Source of the DNA: Canna indica
Lineage: Eukaryota; Streptophyta; Magnoliopsida; Zingiberales; Cannaceae
Assembly: GCA_034359265.1 (NCBI GenBank)
Contig: CP136897.1
Span: forward strand, 25,352,001 to 25,416,000
Length of the DNA stretch: 64,000 bases
Direction: 5' to 3'
Shown here: in pieces, positions 12,336 to 23,961 of the stretch
Numbering within the stretch: position 1 is the first letter of the stretch
How the letters are laid out: every line of letters begins with the position of its first letter
Translations under genes and position numbers: made by a program
Notes under the pieces: generated by a model
Told to the model about the DNA's origin: nothing
The model's database searches: none
What the model saw: the letters and a program-made list of their open reading frames with translations, nothing else

Positions 12336-12364
12336 AGTTTCTAGTAGTGCTTGTACCTTGTATC

Positions 12365-12755
12365 TTACGAATTTTTTCAGGCTGGGTCGGGCATGAATTT
12401 TTTCAGGCCGAGTCGGGCACAATTTTCTTTCGGGCCGAGTCGAACAGGGCCGTGCATGAATTTTTTCAAGCCGGGCCGGGCTGGGCACAAATTTTTTTTG
12501 GACCGGGCCGTTCCATGCACGAATTTTTTCGGGCCTGGCCGGGGATGAATTTTTCGGCCGGGCTGAGCACGAATTTTTTAGGGCCGAGTCGGGCACAATT
12601 TTTTTCGGGTTGGGCTGAACAGGGCCGCACACGAATTTTTTCAGGCTGGGCCGAGCTGGGTACAAATTTTTTTCGGGCTGGGCCGAACACGAAAGCCGGA
12701 CTGGGCATAATTTTTTTGGGTCAGGCCGAGCCGGCTAGGTCGGGCACGAATTTTG
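12365..12755. repeat. Degenerate GGGCCGGGC/CACGAATTTTTT array
   Basis: Roughly a dozen diverged units of about 27-30 bases alternating a GC-rich GGGCCGGGC core with a poly-T run. It lies inside the long-TIR element, just right of the CACTA insertion. Open frames on both strands come from the repeat. Confidence 0.8.
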
Positions 12756-12761
12756 CAGCCT

Positions 12762-13102
12762 AATGTTATTTTTGTACCATTTTCAATAACCTCAGGGGTA
12801 TTTTAGGTCCAAAACAAACGTTAGAGGTATTTTTGTACCTGTGAGAAAACATTAGGGGTATTTTTGTACCCGTGAGAAAACGTCAGTGACATTTTAGTAC
12901 CCGTGAGAAAATGTCTTGGCCACATTATCAATCCCAGTCATCAGCCACGTCAGCTCCGTTATCTCTCAACTAACACCGTTTACCTATAGGGGTATTTTTG
13001 TACCCAATTCATAACGTGAGAGGTATTTTTGATCCCAAAAAAATATAAGGGATATTTTAGTACCCGCGAGAAAACATCAAGGGCATTTCTGTACCTTTTC
13101 CC
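12762..13102 (-). repeat. Right terminal inverted repeat of the long-TIR element
   Basis: Reverse complement of the left arm. The same 16-base motif lies at 12945-12960 on the minus strand, again 142 bases from the end. Confidence 0.9.
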
Positions 13103-13111
13103 TTTTTAAAA

Positions 13112-14491
13112 AGTGCTCAGTTTTCATTCAAACTTTTATGACACCACATAGTGATCATATAAAGAGTGTATGTCAAGTTTGGAATGAAGATTATGTCATT
13201 AAGTCAAGATATCAACCTAGCATGGTTTCATTCTAAACTAAACTAGTTATCATGAAACTTGCTAAGTGTAAATTTTATCATTTACTCATGGTTTTTCAAA
13301 TTTAAACTTATGGACACCTAAAATGAGTAAATCTAAACATGTTCCCCAAATATGGATTGAAAATGAGACCTTTAAGTCAATTTGTTGACTTAGGTCAACT
13401 TGGTTCAAAAGAGGTTTTCATGAAACCACCTCTATGTTATTTTATCCATATCCATATGAATTTTTCATTCTAAATGCATGGAAACATATCATACCTATTT
13501 CTAAACATGTTTATGAAGTTTGGACTTAAAATGAAGTGTCTAAGTCAATTCGTTGACTTGGGTCAAACTTTTCCAAGTTTAAGTTCCCTAAAGTGATCTA
13601 GTTATCACATTGTTTATCTAGACATGAATTTTCAAGTTTAAATACCTAGACTCATGTGATATGTGTATCTAAACATGTTTGCCGACCACTAACTCAAAAT
13701 GAGGTTTCTAATATGAATTTCAACCTAGAGCCAATTTCATTCAATCTAGATATCATGAAATTTCATATATTTATCATGCAACATCAATCATGAGTATAGA
13801 GACATCATTAAACATGAATATTCAATTATTAAACAAAGATTTTTGCAAAATTAAACCCATACCTTATTCTTAGAAATTTTGCCAAACTTGTCTTTTTACT
13901 TTTTCATTTTTCTTCATGATAACATAGCCTTCTATTAACATTCTCAACTTGCAAGTAGACTTCATTAGTAGATTTAATGAAAATAAAGCTACTAGCAAGC
14001 AACCCAAACTAAATGGCAAAGAGAGGAATCAAGTATCATTTTCAAAGACCACTTTGCTAAATAGTTTGAAATTTGTTTTAAAATAAATTATTGTGAATCC
14101 AAAACGAATTAAGAGATCTCAAAATATAAAATGTTTGAAAAATAGATCTCCAACCATTCCTATTGGTTGAAAACCGAAAGGCCACAATGAGCCTACGATT
14201 TAGAACCGCAAGGTCGCTTAGGCCCGTTATAGGCCACATAGGTCTCCGAAGACACTAGAAATCAAAAATCAAAAAATCATTTGATAAACCATATCAAGAG
14301 CGGGCAAAACCAACTCAAATTTAACTAGTATCATAACTCCAACTTTAAGATGACAATAAATATAAAGGAGGTGATACTAAACATACCTAGATGCCAATTT
14401 TCATACTTACAACATCATGATGACTTGAAGTTGCAACCAAAGATGGATTTTTCATTGAAGTCCATAGTCAACTTCAATTCTTCAATTTCCT
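13112..14491 (-). other. Non-coding body of the copia-type element, 5' half
   Basis: AT-rich DNA downstream of gag on the minus strand, where protease, integrase and RT/RNase H would be expected; none is visible. It contains the second copy of the GTTGACTTAGGTCAA-bearing segment. Confidence 0.6.
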
Positions 14492-15907
14492 TTACCCTTG
14501 TGTGGTTGTTCCCCCTACAAAAGAGCATGAGACCTTTGGTACCCAAAAGACTTTGGGTCCTAGGGGGTTAGTGGGCTTAGGTACCCAAAGTGTTTTCACA
14601 ACACTTGGGTTCATTTTAAAAGCACAATCGTATATAGCATCCCCGTAAACACCACAACAAAAGCAATGACCATGAAATTTTTTATTTTCATTTTTCTTAA
14701 CATGAGGTTTAAATGTGGAATGCCTAACATTTACTCTTGAGATGTTAGGTTTATGGTTAGCATGAGCATTCTTGAAAGAAACACTTTTCTTTTCAAATTT
14801 CCTAGAAGAATAAGCATCTTTAATTTCATTTACTCTTTTATTTAAAACTACAACCTCATTTTTTAAGGTATCAATGGATTTATGCAAAGCACACACTTGA
14901 GATTACAATATGCAATTCTCATTTTTCAAATTCTCATTCTCAAGTTTGAAATTACTTTTTAAATCATTACTTCTAAGCTTCATTTTTTATTTCAAATCTT
15001 CATTTTCCTTTTTTAAATCAATATTCTCACTTTTTAGTTCTTCAATTTCAAGCTGAGAATTGTCATGGCAAGAATTAACAACACTAGTATTCAATTTATC
15101 TTTCTCTAATTCATGCACTTGTGAATCAAGCTTTAAATTTTCCTTTTTTAGTTTTCTATTTTCTTTGATCCTATTCATAAGCAATGCATACATCTTTTTA
15201 GATTCTTCTAATAGTTCTTCATAAGACATGTCAAGGGATTTAGAGTTACTAGAATCACTATTTTGATCATGACTAGAAGACGGTAAATATACCATATTCC
15301 GAAGACCTATAAGGCAAAAGTTCGATGTAGCTTCATCGTCATGTCTAGAAGAAGCTTCACTTGATTGAGATGTGGATGGAGAAGAACACTTCTTTTTGGA
15401 TTTCTTCTTCAAGAGAGGACAATTCATCTTCTTGTGTCCCGTCTCTTGGCAAATGAAGCACCTAAGTTTCCATTTCTGATTCTTTCTTGTGCTTCTTTGG
15501 CTAGAAATGCTTTGGGCATCAAAACCAAGATTAGTACTAGGGGGATGACCATTGTCATCACCACCTTCATTAGAAGTGCCAATATCTTCGGTCTTGGCAT
15601 AATCATATAGCACATTTAAAGTTGCCCAAATATCAAATGCCGATGTACAATGCATGACTTTATCAAGGATGCTATTAGGTAAGGTTCAAAAGATGGAATA
15701 CATAACATCTCCATTAGATTGAAACATTTTCTTGTCATGTTCACTCCAATCATGCAAGTCAACCTTAGGTTCAATGTAATCTAATTTAATTATGTTATAA
15801 ACATCAAAACCTCTAGTCTTTAAGTAGGTGTACATCCTAGACTTCCAAAGACCAAAGTTCGATTCATCGAACCTAGGAGGTGAAGACGCTACCGACTCTA
15901 GTGTCAT
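14492..15907 (-). pseudogene. Copia-type gag remnant with two zinc knuckles
   Basis: One continuous minus-strand frame broken by several in-frame stops, including a TGA after VMYSIF (about 15686) and stops near 14985 and 14900. The start MTLESVASSPPRFDESNFGLWKSRM is a gag (UBN2-type) N-terminus and DKVMHCTSAFDIWATL is the conserved gag helix. The stretch after LYDYAKTEDIG is shorter than in intact gags, which suggests an internal deletion. A canonical CX2CX4HX4C knuckle reads CFICQETGHKKMNC. A second, CFCCGVYGDAIYDC, has Asp where His is expected. Between them is a long Lys/Glu/Leu coiled coil (ELLEESKK... LKKENEDLK). The end, LWVPKPTNPLGPKVFWVPK, is the usual gag-pol junction sequence, but no protease follows. 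Confidence 0.88.
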
Positions 15908-15958
15908 TTTCCAGATCGAGACACGATGTAGAGGAGATGGTAAAATCTCAATCTACGA

Positions 15959-15973
15959 CCCACTCTAATACCA
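15959..15973 (-). other. Primer binding site, initiator tRNA-Met type
   Basis: Minus-strand TGGTATTAGAGTGGG lies two bases from the LTR end. It matches the usual copia PBS TGGTATCAGAGC except for C-to-T changes. Confidence 0.85.
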
Positions 15974-15975
15974 AT

Positions 15976-17286
15976 TGTTGGATGAAATGACACACTAGAG
16001 GGAGGGTGAATAGTGTGTTTACTAATCGATTTGCCTAATTCTAGTTTTAATCGTTTACTTAGTTACTTAGGCAATTTAACAAATTCAATAACAAGCGGAA
16101 GCAAAGTGAATATGCTAATTAAGCAAACACAAGAAGAAGCAATGCAAACACGGTGATTTATAGTGGTTCGGCCCCAATGCCTACTCCACTACCTAAGCAT
16201 CCCGCTTAGGATTTCCAAACTAAATTCACTAAATTATATCTTGTTTCCCTTACAATGAGGACTTTACACCGGAAAGTCTCCGCTCTCCAATCTAAGGCAC
16301 TTCCACACCCGGAAGTATCCCGCCTTCCTACCGAGAGCACTCGCCCACCTCAACCTAAGGAACAACTAGAACTAATCCTAGTAAACTACGTTTACAACGG
16401 TGGAATTAAGCCTTAACACCAAGGCAACCACCAACCAAATCAAACCTAGCAATCTAGATTTACACACTTGATGTACAATCAAAATAAACAACAAAATACA
16501 ATAACAATCGGAGCAATAAATCAATCAAACTATACTTAGCTCCAAAAGATACTCCCTAGTCCTCTAGATGTCTTGAGATGATGAATCGATAAAACTTGAA
16601 GGCTAAATCAAGGTGTTATCTTGGAAACTAGGGATTGCAGAGGGATGGCTCAAGAAATGCTTTAGAATGATCAAGAGATGGCTCAATGGAGTTTAGGAGA
16701 GATCAAAAGTTGTTCAACGATCCATAATCCGGTCGACCGAAGCGCTTCTGCCATGTAGCGATTCTTGTGATCCTCAATTCGGTCGACCGATCGGTTGATT
16801 GAACCTGGGCTGAACAGGGCAGTCTGCTATTTTGCTTGGGTTTTTCTACTCGTCTTGGTTCCGTCTTCGCTAAGTCTACTTATATAACATTTACTAACTT
16901 TATGTTATATATAACATAAATGTTATATAAGAATTACCCCCATTTGGATTCAATAAAAATATCTAAAAAATCAAAATCTAGTTTTTGGGGTCTAGTACAA
17001 ATTTTCAGAAAACGGAAATTTTCTAACTTCCCGGGTCAAGTATGGGTAGGCTAAAGGCTTCCAAAAAATCATTTAAAATATCTCATTATCTAGTTTCTAC
17101 CCAAGGAATAATTACCGCCATTTTTTATGTCAAGATAATGTCTAGGATATATAGGCCTCCAAGTAGCTCCGCAGGCTTAGTGAATTCAGGGCGGTCTCCG
17201 GGTTTTCATGATTTGCGATTCGGGAATGGTTTTTGGATTCTTATGCATCATAAAGAGGATTTACAATATAAACTAGACACCCTAAA
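15976..17286 (-). repeat. 5' LTR of the copia-type element (truncated)
   Basis: On the + strand it begins TGTTGGATGAAATGAC and matches the other LTR copies until CACCCTAAA at 17286, where CACTA sequence starts. About 215 bases of the terminal part are missing. Its GGTCGACCGA block (about 16725-16805) is reduced to two units. A conserved GTGGTTCGGCCCCAATGCC block lies near 16165. Confidence 0.85.
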
Positions 17287-17470
17287 TCGGGACGGTTTGA
17301 AAACCGTTCCTATAGGCAAAGCTTATAGGAACGTTTATCGAACCGTTCCTATAGTTCCTATAGGCAAAGGTTATGGGAACGGTTACCGAACCGTTCCTAT
17401 AGGTCGAAACTATAGGAACGGTTCTCATAGACTATAGGAACAGTTTTCAAAATGTTCCTATAGTTTGCTT
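17287..17470. repeat. Left subterminal repeats of the large CACTA element
   Basis: Seven or so copies of TATAGGAACGGTT and its complement, several arranged as inverted pairs. Confidence 0.85.
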
Positions 17471-17837
17471 ATGGGAGCAGTAAGGCAATATTCCTGTAAT
17501 ACACAACCACAAAATTTCACAAACGTTTAAATATAAATTCTATTCATAAACGTAGATTCCAAAACATAAATTTCATTGACAAATGTAAAACATATTTAAT
17601 TGTTGACTCAAAATAACATTGTTCATAATTAAAGTACTACGACTATCAAGTCTAATAAAGTTTGCAAATAATATTGAAATTAATCTATCAAGCCTAGCAT
17701 TCCCCTTCCAAATTAGCCAAGCCCTCTTGATGATCATCTCCTCCATGAAATTTATCTTTCATCTCCTCCCATTTCATCATTTTCCTGTACAAATCAATTA
17801 ATAATTAAAAACAATCAAAAGACTCCATAATCACATA

Positions 17838-20125
17838 TTAAACTAAAATTACCTGATTTTGATGATGATGTGTGGAAGTGGAAGAACTAAAGATGCTATT
17901 GGCATCCCTTGGAGTAGTTGGTGGTGCCAACAAAGCTGTTATAGCCTCTATGTCCAAATTTGAATTCATTTGTGCAATAAATATCTTCAAAAGAGATTGC
18001 ATTCCTTGCATTTGGTGTTGCATCTGGTTCTGTTTCTCTATCATTATTGCTTATCTCTCTTCCATTTTTTCATGTTGCTCCTTCAAAGACTTCACCTCAT
18101 GATCATGTTTTTTCTGCATTGCTGCCATTTCTTCAATTTTTTTTAAAGATTATAGATGTAATTGTTCCTCCATAGCATCGCACCCTCCCCGACTTCTCTT
18201 TCCCAAACATAGATTGAAAGGCCTCAGCAGCAGGTTTCCCATCATGCTCATCCATGACTTTAAGCTTTTCCTAAATATACATTTAATAATGTTAGTGATA
18301 ATAATAAATAATTAAGTAAATCAATAGCTAAAAGAAAAACTCACAATTGCCTCTTTGGTTTCATCATCTAAGGCTTTTTCATCCTTAGTCCGAGTGTCAA
18401 CAAACATCTCAAGTTGACTGGGTTTTTCATTCTTCTGAGCATGCTTTATATAAATCACAAGAATGAGTTAAAACATAATATCAACATTACTTTAAAATTC
18501 AAAATATGAATTTGTTTATGCAAAAAAATATTACCAATTTATCTTTTATTACAAAAAATCTTTTATTGCCCATTTGATGCCTTCATTTTTGTTGTGATCT
18601 ATTAAATCTATTTTGTTGGCACATATCCTACATCAATAACAAAGAGATCAAATATATGCAACCAGAAAAAATTTAGAAGTATCAATGCATAACCATATAA
18701 AAAAATAGCTTGTTTATACTACAATTTTATTTGAAACCCTAACACCATAACTATAGCAAACAATATAGTATTATAATCAAAAATACTTACTTGGATGAGT
18801 TCATAACTCCAATAATCAATCATTTGCTTGAAGTGTTCGAGAGGAATGTCTGTAGGACGATTTTTTATCCTCTCGTTGTTTGTTGCGTAGTTGTCAAAAT
18901 GTTCCTTCTTGATTTTTTATTTGTGTTTCCTCCAGGCTTCATCCATAATTTTGAATACAACCCCTTTTCCTATTTCCGAAAGGATAAATTTTTTCTACAA
19001 AGTGAAGCAAAATAAGCATTAATATTGACATACAGAAGTAAATGAACAATATAAAAAACTATCTTACATTGATATATTTCCACATGTCATCCTTGTTTGG
19101 TACGACCTTCCAATTGGTGTAAATCAAGGGACACCAATCTGAGTTTCGTGCCACAGTTCCTAAAAATTGACTCAAGTCTGAAACAGCTTTCTCATTAGGC
19201 CCAACTGGTTGTGCTTCACTATTGAAAATTATTTCTTGTCACTCCTCTAGCGATCTTCCATGAATTTTGTAGCACATTGTCTTCCCTCTTGCTTTCTTTT
19301 TTGGTATTCCTAATTGACATAACAATAATGATTTAAACATAAGCTAATTATAGAATTCCATATAATGACATAATATACCTTCAGATGTATCGTGTTCTGA
19401 CTCATCGGGTATATTGTACTCTTCCTCAACATTTGCTTCCTCTTCCAGCTCATCAAGTATATTGTGTTCTTCCTCAACTTGGTCCATGTCTCTACATTCC
19501 TCTTCTAGTTGATCTTCTTCTAGCACTTGCATACCCATCTTCTCACGATATTCAACTATTGACATTGATGGACACAAAGGTGCAGTCTTTGTCTTCTTTG
19601 TTGCATACCCATCTCTTTGATCATGGTTAACTTCTCTTTGTTGATCTTGAATGGTTGACCTTTTTTGTTGCTGCACTTGGGTAGATCTTTGATCTTGAAT
19701 GGTTGGTCTTTGTTGTTGTTGCACTTGAGAAGATCTTGTATTGGAATTGGAAGGAACTTGCTTTTGAGTAGACGATGTGGGTTTAGTGATGGCTGCATTA
19801 ATTGATTTTTTTTCCTCTATCTTGAATATCATTGGAAATGACCTGTCTCATAGTAGAAACACTAGGTTGAGTGGGGACTGCATCCTTTGGCTTTTCATAG
19901 GGTGTTTTTTCTCTCTCTTGCACATTGATATTCTTCTTATTGGCCTATGAAGCATACCTTTTCAGCACAGTATGTTTGTTTCTAGGCTGACTCTTTGAAT
20001 TTAACTTCTTATTATGTTCAATCTTTTCACATTTAATTTTGTAATGCTTGGCGGCTAACTCTTTGCTTGACTTTGCTTGTAGTGGAAAGTCCATATCACT
20101 TCCTTGTATCATCTCACTGCATAAA
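17838..20125 (-). pseudogene. TNPA/Ptta-like (Transposase_24) pseudogene
   Basis: Minus strand. Pieces in order: EMIQGSDMDFPLQAKSSKELAAKHYK (about 20125-19990), the Gln-rich segment and SMSIVEYREKMG with an acidic Glu-rich stretch (19832-19344), then the Ptta core GKTMCYKIHGRSLEE, GPNEKAVSDLSQFLG and NWKVVPNKDDMWKYIN (about 19300-19075), YWSYELIQ near 18800, and a Gln/Met-rich C-terminus (QMQHQMQGMQSLLK, 18044-17838). In-frame stops and a frameshift near 19820 break it. The homologous core is intact in the small CACTA at 9431-10993. Confidence 0.8.
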
Positions 20126-20237
20126 TCATAGAAAACTTTTTAATTTTTCAGTTTAAGTAGCTATTCCTTGTTATATTTAATTAGCCTGATCAGGAAGAAG
20201 ATGCTCTCTTATCTCCTCCCTTAATTTAGACTAATAA

Positions 20238-20465
20238 TGTGGAGTATCCTGATATCAGGATACTAAATCCTGATATCAGGATACTAAATCCTGATATCAG
20301 TCAGGATACTAATATATCAAGTATCAGTGTCCTGATATCAGGATACTAATATATCAAGTATTAGTATCCTGATATTAGGATACTGATATGTATCCTGATA
20401 TCAGGTATCAGTAATATCAAGATACTGATATGAGTATCCTAATATCAGGATACATCAATATCAAA
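20238..20465. repeat. Cluster of TATCCTGATATCAGGATA palindromes
   Basis: About seven copies of an 18-bp perfect palindrome and near-variants, spaced every 20-40 bases, in the TNPA-TNPD intergenic part of the CACTA element. Confidence 0.9.
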
Positions 20466-20668
20466 CACTTGACCTGTTAGTGATATGTCCTGATATGTCT
20501 TGACCAGTTAGTGATTGTTGCCAATGTAGACTGTATTTGATTTATTATGATCCAGAATGGAACTTATACTATTAAGAAATGAAATTGACCAGTGATTAAC
20601 AGCTTCACAATCTTAATGCAGTTAAAATTCCATTTTTCTAATGACATTACAAAAAAAAAGGTTATTTA

Positions 20669-22153
20669 TGTTGGTTTTAGGTTTTCAACCTTCTCGATCT
20701 TGATGGTTTTGATGATAACAAACATAGAACTAATGATTTCATTGAGAGTATCTTTCAGGTTCCATATCGACTAGCGTTCGATGTCCTCGATCGGATAAAT
20801 CGAAGAAATCATGAAATATGAAGGACATTGATCGTCGCGCTCGGGTTCATCGCGGAAGTTTCTCGAAGATCGATGAGTGCACCTAAGTCGCTTGGATGAG
20901 TCCAAAGATCAAGTCAAAAGCTCTCCAAGATGATGCTCGTTGAAAGCCGAAACCCGGAAACGAAGCGCGAAAGAAAATCGACTGAGAAAACAAACTCAGC
21001 CTATGTTCAGTCGACCGAATAGGGTAAGGCCCACATGCAGTAGCCTTGTCGGTTGACCATTCAGTCGACCGTTGGCTACTTCGGTCGACCGGTTGGTTGA
21101 CCAACAGAGGCCTGAAATGAGCAGAGAGCAACGGTCGACCCGTCGGTCGACCGACCTGCTGATACCCGCGACGCAATCGCGTCGGTCGACCAGTGGGTCG
21201 ACCGAGGATCACGGATCGCGCGAGCTGCGTCTGGCGGTCAACCAGTCGGTCGACCGACCACTGGGATAATTGTAGCGGTCGAATGACCGGTCGACCAATG
21301 CTTCGACTGGCGCTTCTACCGGCGGTCTGCAACGAATAGTTTTCTATCCGTTGAGCAACCGTTTCTTCACCTAGGTATAAATACACCCAGGTATGATTCA
21401 TTTGATCCTCTCCTACTCTAACAAAATTTATTGAGCATTTTAAAAGGAGATTAAAGCCTTCCAAAAAGATTAGCGTTGCACTCTGTTCTTCCGCAAATTC
21501 TTCAAGCGCAAGCTCTGCTGCCTCAACTCGGGATTGATTCGAGTTCTACCTCTTGAAGAGTTGAAGGCTTCAAGGCTTGGAAAAGAGCACAACTCCTTGG
21601 TTTCCTTTTAAGCTCTTTTTCAATTGTAATTTTATCTGTTATTGAACGTTTAATTTATTTGTGCGTGTGAAAACCAGGTGTTTGGTCTGTTGGGTGAAAG
21701 TGGTATCCTTAGTGAAGAAAGAGTAAAGACACTTGTGTAAACTTAGTGTTTACTAGGATTACTTTAGTTGTCCCTTAGGGTTGAGGTGGAAGAGTGCTCT
21801 CAATAAGAAGTCGGAGACTTCTGGGTGTGGAAGTGACTTAGGTCGAGAGTGAGACTCTTCGGTGAAAAGTCCTCTGTGTAAGGGAAACGTAAATTAATCT
21901 AGTAAAAATAGTTTGGAAATCCTAAGCGGGGTGCTTAGGTAGTGGAGTAGGTATTGGGGCCGAACCACTATAAATCACTTATGTTTGCATTATTTTTTAT
22001 TTTGTGCTTAATTGTTTATTATTGCTTCCGCATTCGATCGCATAATCGCTTATTGCCTAATCGTCTTAAGTGAACGTTTAAAATTAGATTTAGGCTAATC
22101 GATTTAGTAAACACACTATTCACCCCCCCTCTAGCGTCGCCATTTCGCCAACA
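20669..22153 (+). mobile_element. Solo copia LTR, + orientation
   Basis: Starts TGTTGGTTTTAGG and ends CACCC...TTTCGCCAACA; the 5-bp flanks are ATTTA and ATTTC (4 of 5 match). It is the same family as the LTRs at 5784 and 15976 but inverted relative to them. It contains the GCCGAACCACTATAAATC block near 21960 and about seven GGTCGACCGA-type units at 21010-21325. No internal retroelement sequence adjoins it. Confidence 0.85.
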
Positions 22154-22599
22154 ATTTCATATTGAATGAGCTATGAGTATGAGAAGTGACTAGCTTGATA
22201 AATTGACTTAAGACACTCTTTACTGTAATTGTAACTTCTATATGTATTTCTGAGTTAAGAAGATTCACTTTTTTATTCCAAGCTATGAAGCACAAATAAA
22301 AAATAAGTGAAATATGAAATAGCGGTTAAAAAATTCACCAACCAGTTATAACTACATCCCTCAGGTTTTGACCATGTATCAGGCTTCCATATTGAGGGCC
22401 CTTTTGTTCCCGCCCATAACCATATGATGGCAAAGGAGGCATCAATCGCCAATAACTCTCATCCTAATTTAAAAAAGAAGGAAAAAATAAGATAAAAACA
22501 CCCATGTTTACTATTATATCTAAATAGTCAAACAAATGTATGAGAAAATTTAAGGAATGCCTAATTTAGCGCGTAAAAATATCAGTATACTTGATTTCC
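22154..22599. other. CACTA internal sequence, no gene
   Basis: AT-rich DNA between the solo LTR and the second palindrome cluster. No coding signal seen. Confidence 0.5.
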
Positions 22600-22760
22600 A
22601 CATTATCTCTATATCAGTATCCTGATATCAGGATACTGATAATGTGGAGTATCGTGATATTAGGATACTGAATCCTGATATCAGTATCCTAATATCAGGA
22701 TACTGATATATCAGGTTCATGATACTATATCAGTATCCTGATATCAGGATACATATAAGT
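22600..22760. repeat. Second cluster of TATCCTGATATCAGGATA palindromes
   Basis: Four to five copies of the same palindrome as at 20238-20465. Confidence 0.9.
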
Positions 22761-23950
22761 ATATTATGATCATGTATTGTTCTAAAGCATTAGTTTTTAT
22801 ATGACCATATATTATGCAAGAAAGAAGTACAAATCATATAAATTTAAGCTGTCTCGTTGCTGCCATGGCAATTATGTTACGTAAAAAGTCTTTGAATTAG
22901 ATCTGTCCTTCTGTAGGGTACTTTCAGAATAATAAAAACACCAAAAAAGAATGAGCTAACTAGAAAGTATTCTGCCATTGAGCGTACGGACCATTCATTG
23001 GTGCAGTGGAAGCTTCAGAATGGAAGGAAGCAGAACCTCATCAACTCCATTTAAAAGCTACTTTTGATATGAAAGGTATAAAGAACGAGCCACATCTTCA
23101 TATGTAGAATGCTGAACATGCATTAGTTAATTAATTAATTAATATACAATCACATTTAACATGGAAATCAAATAATATATGCTTTTAGATTTAGTACTGT
23201 TTTGGTCATGTGTGTAATGAGCTGAAGATTCTTAAAGCCTAAAGGGGAGAAACCAGGAAAAGCTTGGGTTAGCAGGAAAGTTGGCATCTGTTAATGGTTG
23301 CAGAATATAATGAATTATAATGTCCACAAACTTTGACTCTTGATCTTTTTCAATCTCAATAAAGGAAAATAAAAGAAAAGAAAACAGCCTGCATCTACTT
23401 CATTAATTCTTGCTGGCGTTTGGAATATCAGAACATATATATGGTCACTTTCCATTTGATCTTCAATTATTTAAATGATTTGTCAAGTTATTAACCAAGG
23501 AAGGTTTTATATCCCCCCACCCACCCCAAAAGACAAATAAAAACAAACCATTACTCACTTAATATTTAGGTAATGTCAAGTAATTAATCAATTAAACTCC
23601 TTCAAAGCATCCAGGACAACCTATTCCCAACTGACAAGAACATGCATGGTTTTTGGGACGCAACACCCGAGTTGCAGAAACATATCCAGCTGCCCATGTC
23701 CACAGTGAATGAGAGGAAAGGCAGGGAACAGAAACCACAGAGCTAGAAAGGGACCACATGATAAAACTCGGATATCTTCCACTTCCCGGATCCTATCAGA
23801 AAATAGTCATCTTCCACGTGACTATTTTCTTCAGCAACAAAAGAAAATAGTGGAGCCATCAAAAGTCCATGAATATATAGCTCCAAACTTCATAATTATA
23901 TGTTTCTTCAACACAAAAATAATAGCCCATTTATATATGAAAATGCAAAA
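22761..23950. other. CACTA intergenic sequence, no gene
   Basis: AT-rich. The 135-codon frame at 23709 has no family signature and overlaps the end of the TNPD pseudogene on the other strand. Confidence 0.5.
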
Positions 23951-23961
23951 ATACAAGAATA

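Larger units (their letters stand above)
8729..12349 (-). mobile_element. CACTA element with a Ptta/TNPA-like gene only
   Basis: Terminal repeats are CACTACTAAAAAAATGG at 8729 and, inverted, CACTACTAGAAACTTCG ending at 12349. A perfect 3-bp target duplication CTT flanks it (8726-8728 and 12350-12352), the length typical of CACTA (En/Spm) elements. Both ends carry arrays of CAGCAACGGC in both orientations. The 3621-bp body holds one intact-looking five-exon gene on the minus strand and no TNP2-type (TNPD) transposase. A TNPA-only element should depend on TNPD supplied elsewhere (inference). Confidence 0.93.
8154..13102. mobile_element. Long-TIR (MULE/foldback-like) element with nested CACTA
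   Basis: Inverted arms of about 340-370 bp begin GGGAAAAGGTACAAAAATGC at 8154 and end with its complement at 13102. The flanks are a probable 9-bp target duplication, TTTTCAAAA (8145-8153) and TTTTTAAAA (13103-13111), with one mismatch; 9 bp is the Mutator-type length. Without the CACTA insertion the element would be about 1.33 kb with no transposase gene, so it is non-autonomous. It sits inside the copia-type element. Confidence 0.85.
5784..17286 (-). mobile_element. Ty1/copia-type retroelement lacking pol, both LTRs truncated
   Basis: Reading on the minus strand: 5' LTR (17286-15976), PBS (15973-15959), gag remnant (15907-14492), non-coding body, PPT (6757-6741) and 3' LTR (6740-5784). No protease, integrase or reverse transcriptase motif is visible anywhere in the body, so this is a non-autonomous derivative that keeps gag only. 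The two LTRs are in the same orientation and align well over about 500 bases by eye (roughly 92-95%), so it is not a recent insertion. Each LTR has lost one end: the 3' LTR stops at about 5784 and the 5' LTR is cut at 17286 by a CACTA element. A long-TIR element occupies 8154-13102. The zinc-knuckle gag and iMet-type PBS support copia; assignment to the SIRE/Maximus lineage is inference. Confidence 0.85.

Noticed and set aside
12201..12763. Long overlapping open frames on both strands
   Set aside because: They come from the degenerate GGGCCGGGC/poly-T array inside the long-TIR element.
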